Below, one piece after another: positions 26,448 through 30,000 of a DNA stretch of 30,000 nt. Position 1 is the stretch's first letter. Each line of letters starts with the position of its first letter. Position numbers and translations under genes: made by a program. This stretch comes from Chrysomallon squamiferum (lineage: Eukaryota > Mollusca > Gastropoda > Neomphalida > Peltospiridae), in the NCBI GenBank assembly GCA_012295275.1, contig CM022665.1, forward strand, positions 20,348,150-20,378,149, read 5' to 3'. The notes under the pieces were generated by a model, which saw only the letters and a program-made list of their open reading frames with translations, was not told where the DNA came from and did not search any database.

Positions 26448-28083
26448 TTAAGTCACATCCATTACTGGACCTATTGGTGGAAGCTCTCCTTTGTAAGACT
26501 TAAGTAATGTAGAGGCCAGAGACAACGCCTTGGAGCTGTCGTTGGTCAGTAAGACATTGCGAACACTTCGTGTCCACGTGTTGTGAAAAGAAGAAAGTTT
26601 CTTGTTCTCGTTGTCAATCAACACGTGTGGTATGTTGAGCAGAGTGCTTAAGATATGTCCGTGAAGACGATCAGTGATGACCAGGCGTCCTCGCTGCAGA
26701 AACACAAACCCGTTGTTCGCCATTAGAAAAGCATTTTCCATCGTTGATGTACCAGTCGGCTACGTGAACCGATATATGTTTTGGTATCTTCTTTTTCTGA
26801 ACCGAATAACCAGGACTCTCACCATCAGACCTTTTTAGCCATAACATGTCAAAAACAGGTGACATGAATCGACGAACTTCACCAATCTGATAAGCCATGT
26901 CCGGGGCTAATATAAATTTGGTTTGGTACACGTTGTGAAGAAAAATAACTAATTTGAAACCGTCGAACCTTGGCATAATATCTCTCCTGAGTTTATCACT
27001 GAAAGGGTTCCCAACAAAATTCCCTCCTCCCTGAAACAATATGACAAGTTCATCCTTGGAATATTTCTTACTTAAGTTTTCAGCATATTCTTGTGACTGA
27101 TTTTTTACACAATCATAGCACAAACAGTAAAATGCAATTTTAATTCCCAGACGTCTTAGAAAGTAAACTTCACCAACTATAATGGCAGAATCACCTTTGT
27201 TTTCAGAAGCTGAAACATCAAAGAGAAATGCATATTTAAATTTGCCTAGAAGATCCTGAAATAACTCAATCTGGATTCTTTGAGTTTCATGTATAACTTC
27301 TGTAGACGTAGACAAAAGAGGCGATAAGAAATTTGTATTGTGTACATGATCACTAAGATTCCAGCTGAGAAATGTTTCGATTTCTTTCTTGTCTTCATCC
27401 AAATTATTTGCATTCAGATCTGGATAGAACTGTTTTTTGTTCATTGGTTGAAATATTTCAAAAGCAAAAGATCATTCCTGTAATTGATTCGTTGATAGAA
27501 GATACTTTAATGTTATTCCGCTGATTCCAGTAGAAAGTAGTACTGAAAACGCTAAGAGCTGGTTTCGTAGGAAGAAATCCTTTTAGTTCGATAATATACA
27601 TCACTAGGACTAACGTAGCCACACCAGCTACGACACAGCAGATGTACACTACAGGACGCAGTAGTAGTTCCTTAGACTGTCGATGTCCTATTTTCATAGC
27701 AACGTTTCTTGTGGCTATCATAATGTTAGAAGTGAATGCCATCACTGCACCTATGGACATCGACGACGTCACAAACGGGTTACCAGTGAAGCCTATGGCA
27801 CCGAATACAATCAGTGGCAGACTGACTATTGTTGATGTGGATGTTGATGTCGTTAGGAAAATACGATACAGAAGAGCAGTGATGATGGGTTCTATCAATT
27901 TGATTGCAAAGGTAGAAGATGCATGCATAAAAGTCATGCTGAAGTTTGTAGCGAAAGTGCCTGCGATGTGTGAAAGAATCATGACGTAGAACACGTCGTC
28001 CTGTCGTTGCTTAACATCCACAAGAGAATAACAAGTCACAGTTTGAAAGAATGTTAGAATGATGGACAAATAAAGTCCTTGAC

Positions 28084-28087
<4 letters not shown>
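26448..28087 (-). pseudogene. Copy D: internally deleted transporter/enzyme chimera
   Basis: Exon 2 sequence (28087-27565) starts in the middle of the transporter's second helix region (GQGLYLS) next to (GA)n and is open to GFLPT. There it joins exon 3 sequence out of frame at a TCGT microhomology (27565-27568). The last transporter helices with NILKR, intron 2 and the start of exon 3 are gone. The enzyme part has an in-frame TGA at 27474-27472. It also has two in-frame deletions, 18 nt near 26940 and 111 nt at about 26925, which remove RDRQS. A 23-nt loss near 26745 shifts the frame, and an early TAA lies at 26450-26448. GGGN and DRLHGH survive but in different frames. The transporter part resembles copy A (KELLLRPVV, LVMYIIELKGFLPT); the enzyme part resembles copy B. 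It is clearly non-functional as a fusion. Confidence 0.88.

Positions 28088-28153
<66 letters not shown>
28088..28153 (+). repeat. (GA)n microsatellite at the 5' break of copy D
   Basis: About 66 bp of (GA)n on the plus strand, opposite in orientation to the (CT)n tracts of the other copies. It abuts the broken transporter sequence, so it marks a rearrangement breakpoint. Confidence 0.9.
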
Positions 28154-28154
<1 letters not shown>

Positions 28155-28600
28155 ACAAACACACGTTTAAAGAATGCAATGTATTTTCTCTGTCTGAATG
28201 TATTTTCTCTGTCTGAACATTTATATAGAGATACACACACACACATATACACACAGATACGTACTAATATGACTTCAGTTGTCCAAAACTGTAGATACTC
28301 AGTTGCTGTGTCTTTTTGTGTTTGCATTTTATTTTAGGATGCTATTGAAAAATCAAAAACAAAGCGAAACCGGGAAATAGGTATAAAATGACCACGTCTT
28401 ATGTATACATATAATTTAATAAAAGTAAAAAAACATAAAAATGAAAAATAAAAACAGTAAAAAAAAAAAAAAAAAAAAAAAAAATGTAAAAGGTCCATTA
28501 AGTACTGATTACTTAAATGGAACATTTAGACCCTATTTGCTTTCTCATTCTGCCGTGTGTTTGACAAATAATCCCCGTATTAATTGTTTAATAATCATCT
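28154..28600. other. Gene-free stretch
   Basis: Contains a short direct duplication of about 19 bp (TGTATTTTCTCTGTCTGAA, near 28182-28220), a (CA)n run and a poly-A run of about 26 (28459-28484). No gene seen. Confidence 0.6.
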
Positions 28601-28895
28601 GAAGTGAAGCGGTCAATTGCCCAGTCCACGAAAGAATGGAGCAGGAACTCCATATGGACGTCTGCAGGACATCAAAATTACGGTGGGACGGAGAATAGTG
28701 ATGCTTTTCTTGTTGGGACAGTTTTGGAGCCGAGCAAATGTGTCACTACATCGCTGGTGTCCTTTCATGGCAGGAACAAAAATTACAGAATGATGTTGAA
28801 TTACGGTGCATTTCTGACCACTTTGAAACGTAATGTGCTTGTCAATGTTTTTAATACCTTCAACATTTTCTTTTGTTTATTCATCTGTCACTGAG
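28601..28895 (+). other. Unassigned higher-GC patch with a 96-codon open frame
   Basis: Less AT-rich than its surroundings. A plus-strand frame runs 28604-28894, but its peptide has no recognisable domain and the last third is AT-rich and hydrophobic by composition. It might be part of an exon or a decayed mobile element. I would not call a gene. Confidence 0.15.
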
Positions 28896-29470
28896 TGTCT
28901 TTTGCTCAGCATAGAATACATTTACATTTGAAAATAATAAAAATAAAATAATAATAATATTAAACAAATAAATAAATAAAAAGTAGCGTTAGCTTTGCTG
29001 CTTAATCCTAAAATGTAGTTAAAGGAATTAAACAAAAAGCCAAATTTTTAAGGCTTATTAAATATTCTCAGAATCTACGCAATTTTTTTTTTTTTTTTTT
29101 TTCACAACAGACGATTTCTTATGTACCAAAAAGGAACGATATACCAGTTTGGCCAGTATACTACTGACAATAATGATAAGAAAAGCAACATATCAAAACT
29201 GGTTTGCTTGATCTATCGAATAAATTACTTGTTTTGTTCGAGAGTAATTTCAAGACAGCTTTCATTATTTTTAACCGAAGCACACATTCTAGAAGATCCA
29301 CTAATAAAACAATTTGCAATACACTGATTTCAACGAGTTAATACATATTTTATATGTACTTAAAACATTAAAAAGAAAAAAAAAAGTTATTAGGCATTAC
29401 GTTTTATACATATTTATTAATATTAATTTTATTTTTAAATAAATAAATAAAAGTGAAGTAATATTTACTG

Positions 29471-29510
<40 letters not shown>

Positions 29511-30000
29511 ATAATAATGACGAATAAAATGTTCACATTTTTATCCAAAATTTATTTATGGTTTATTTGATTTCCATATATAAAAATGTGTTACTATTAA
29601 AAAAAATTTTTTAAAATTAAAAAAATTAATTTAAAAATATAAGATAAATCGTCAAAGGAAGTGAAAATATATATATTCTGATTCAGTTTCCATATAACAT
29701 GCAATGTGATTGGTTAATCAATTCAAATTATGATTGTGAAAACCAACCTTGCGTTTTCAGACGTGAGCGTCCGAGAAATGTTCTGTTCTTATCCGAGAAA
29801 ACTTTGAGCGGCGTCTTCCACAGAAGTGAGTTCAAGTCCGAAGACAAAAGTTTCTTCATTTCTAAAGTTCGACAAAATATCCAATCAGTGAGTATTCATT
29901 TAGTTAAATCAAGAAATTTTTCACTTCATTAACAATTTATCCGAGGAAGTCAGGGTGTAAAATTCATTTTCCATTTGTTAATCCTTTTGTGTTTTGTTTT
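28896..30000. other. AT-rich right end, no supported gene
   Basis: Mostly A/T runs, including poly-T at about 29083-29102 and poly-A at about 29471-29508. At 29735-29890 the base composition is less skewed: an acceptor-like CGTTTTCAG (ending about 29760) and a donor-like TCA^GTGAGT (about 29887) flank an open plus-strand stretch of about 42 codons. I do not recognise the peptide and regard an exon here as possible but unproven. Confidence 0.4.

Overview
This is eukaryotic nuclear DNA. It is AT-rich and crowded with microsatellites: long (GA)n/(CT)n tracts, (CA)n, (TA)n, (TATG)n and homopolymers. It has spliceosomal introns with clear GT..AG borders, uses the standard code, and shows no operons. 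The repeat style and a SLC35E-like transporter suggest an invertebrate animal, probably a lophotrochozoan and perhaps a mollusc; that assignment is inference and weak.

The main content is a cluster of one gene family, all on the minus strand. The family's gene has three coding exons. Exon 1 is tiny (7 codons, MDKxTAK). Exon 2 (about 298 codons) encodes a multi-pass transporter of the TPT/nucleotide-sugar family (SLC35E-like; NxxKR and RNxxxK signatures). Exon 3 encodes a basic stretch and one further hydrophobic segment, then a complete polysaccharide pyruvyl transferase domain (GGGN, RDRxS, PDMAF and DRLHGH motifs). Splice phases match, so transporter and enzyme should form one polypeptide of 755 aa. 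The inferred role is a Golgi machine that imports a small phosphorylated metabolite, possibly phosphoenolpyruvate (the donor for pyruvylation), and uses it on the lumenal side to pyruvylate glycans.

Layout from left to right. 1-2000: repeats and a possible small minus-strand zinc-finger gene (exons 1388-1633 and 937-1029). 2087-3355: inverted-repeat element with a (GA)n core. 4708-6915: imperfect tandem duplication carrying two dead 3' fragments of the pyruvyl transferase and a 29-bp minisatellite. 8250-10869: copy A, the only intact gene. 11267-16010: large inverted repeat made from copies of the genes' 5' flank. 17028-19857: copy B, complete except for one in-frame TGA. 20236-22530: 5' flank of copy B, a third copy of the same repeat. 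23108-24486: copy C, with a frameshifted transporter and a deleted enzyme domain. 24748-25085: inverted repeat piece. 25443-26447: 3' flank shared with copy B. 26448-28087: copy D, an internally deleted transporter/enzyme chimera with several lesions. 28088-30000: no gene I can support, mainly homopolymers and AT-rich DNA.

The cluster looks like a family under birth-and-death evolution. Many of its breakpoints fall in (CT)n tracts or short microhomologies.
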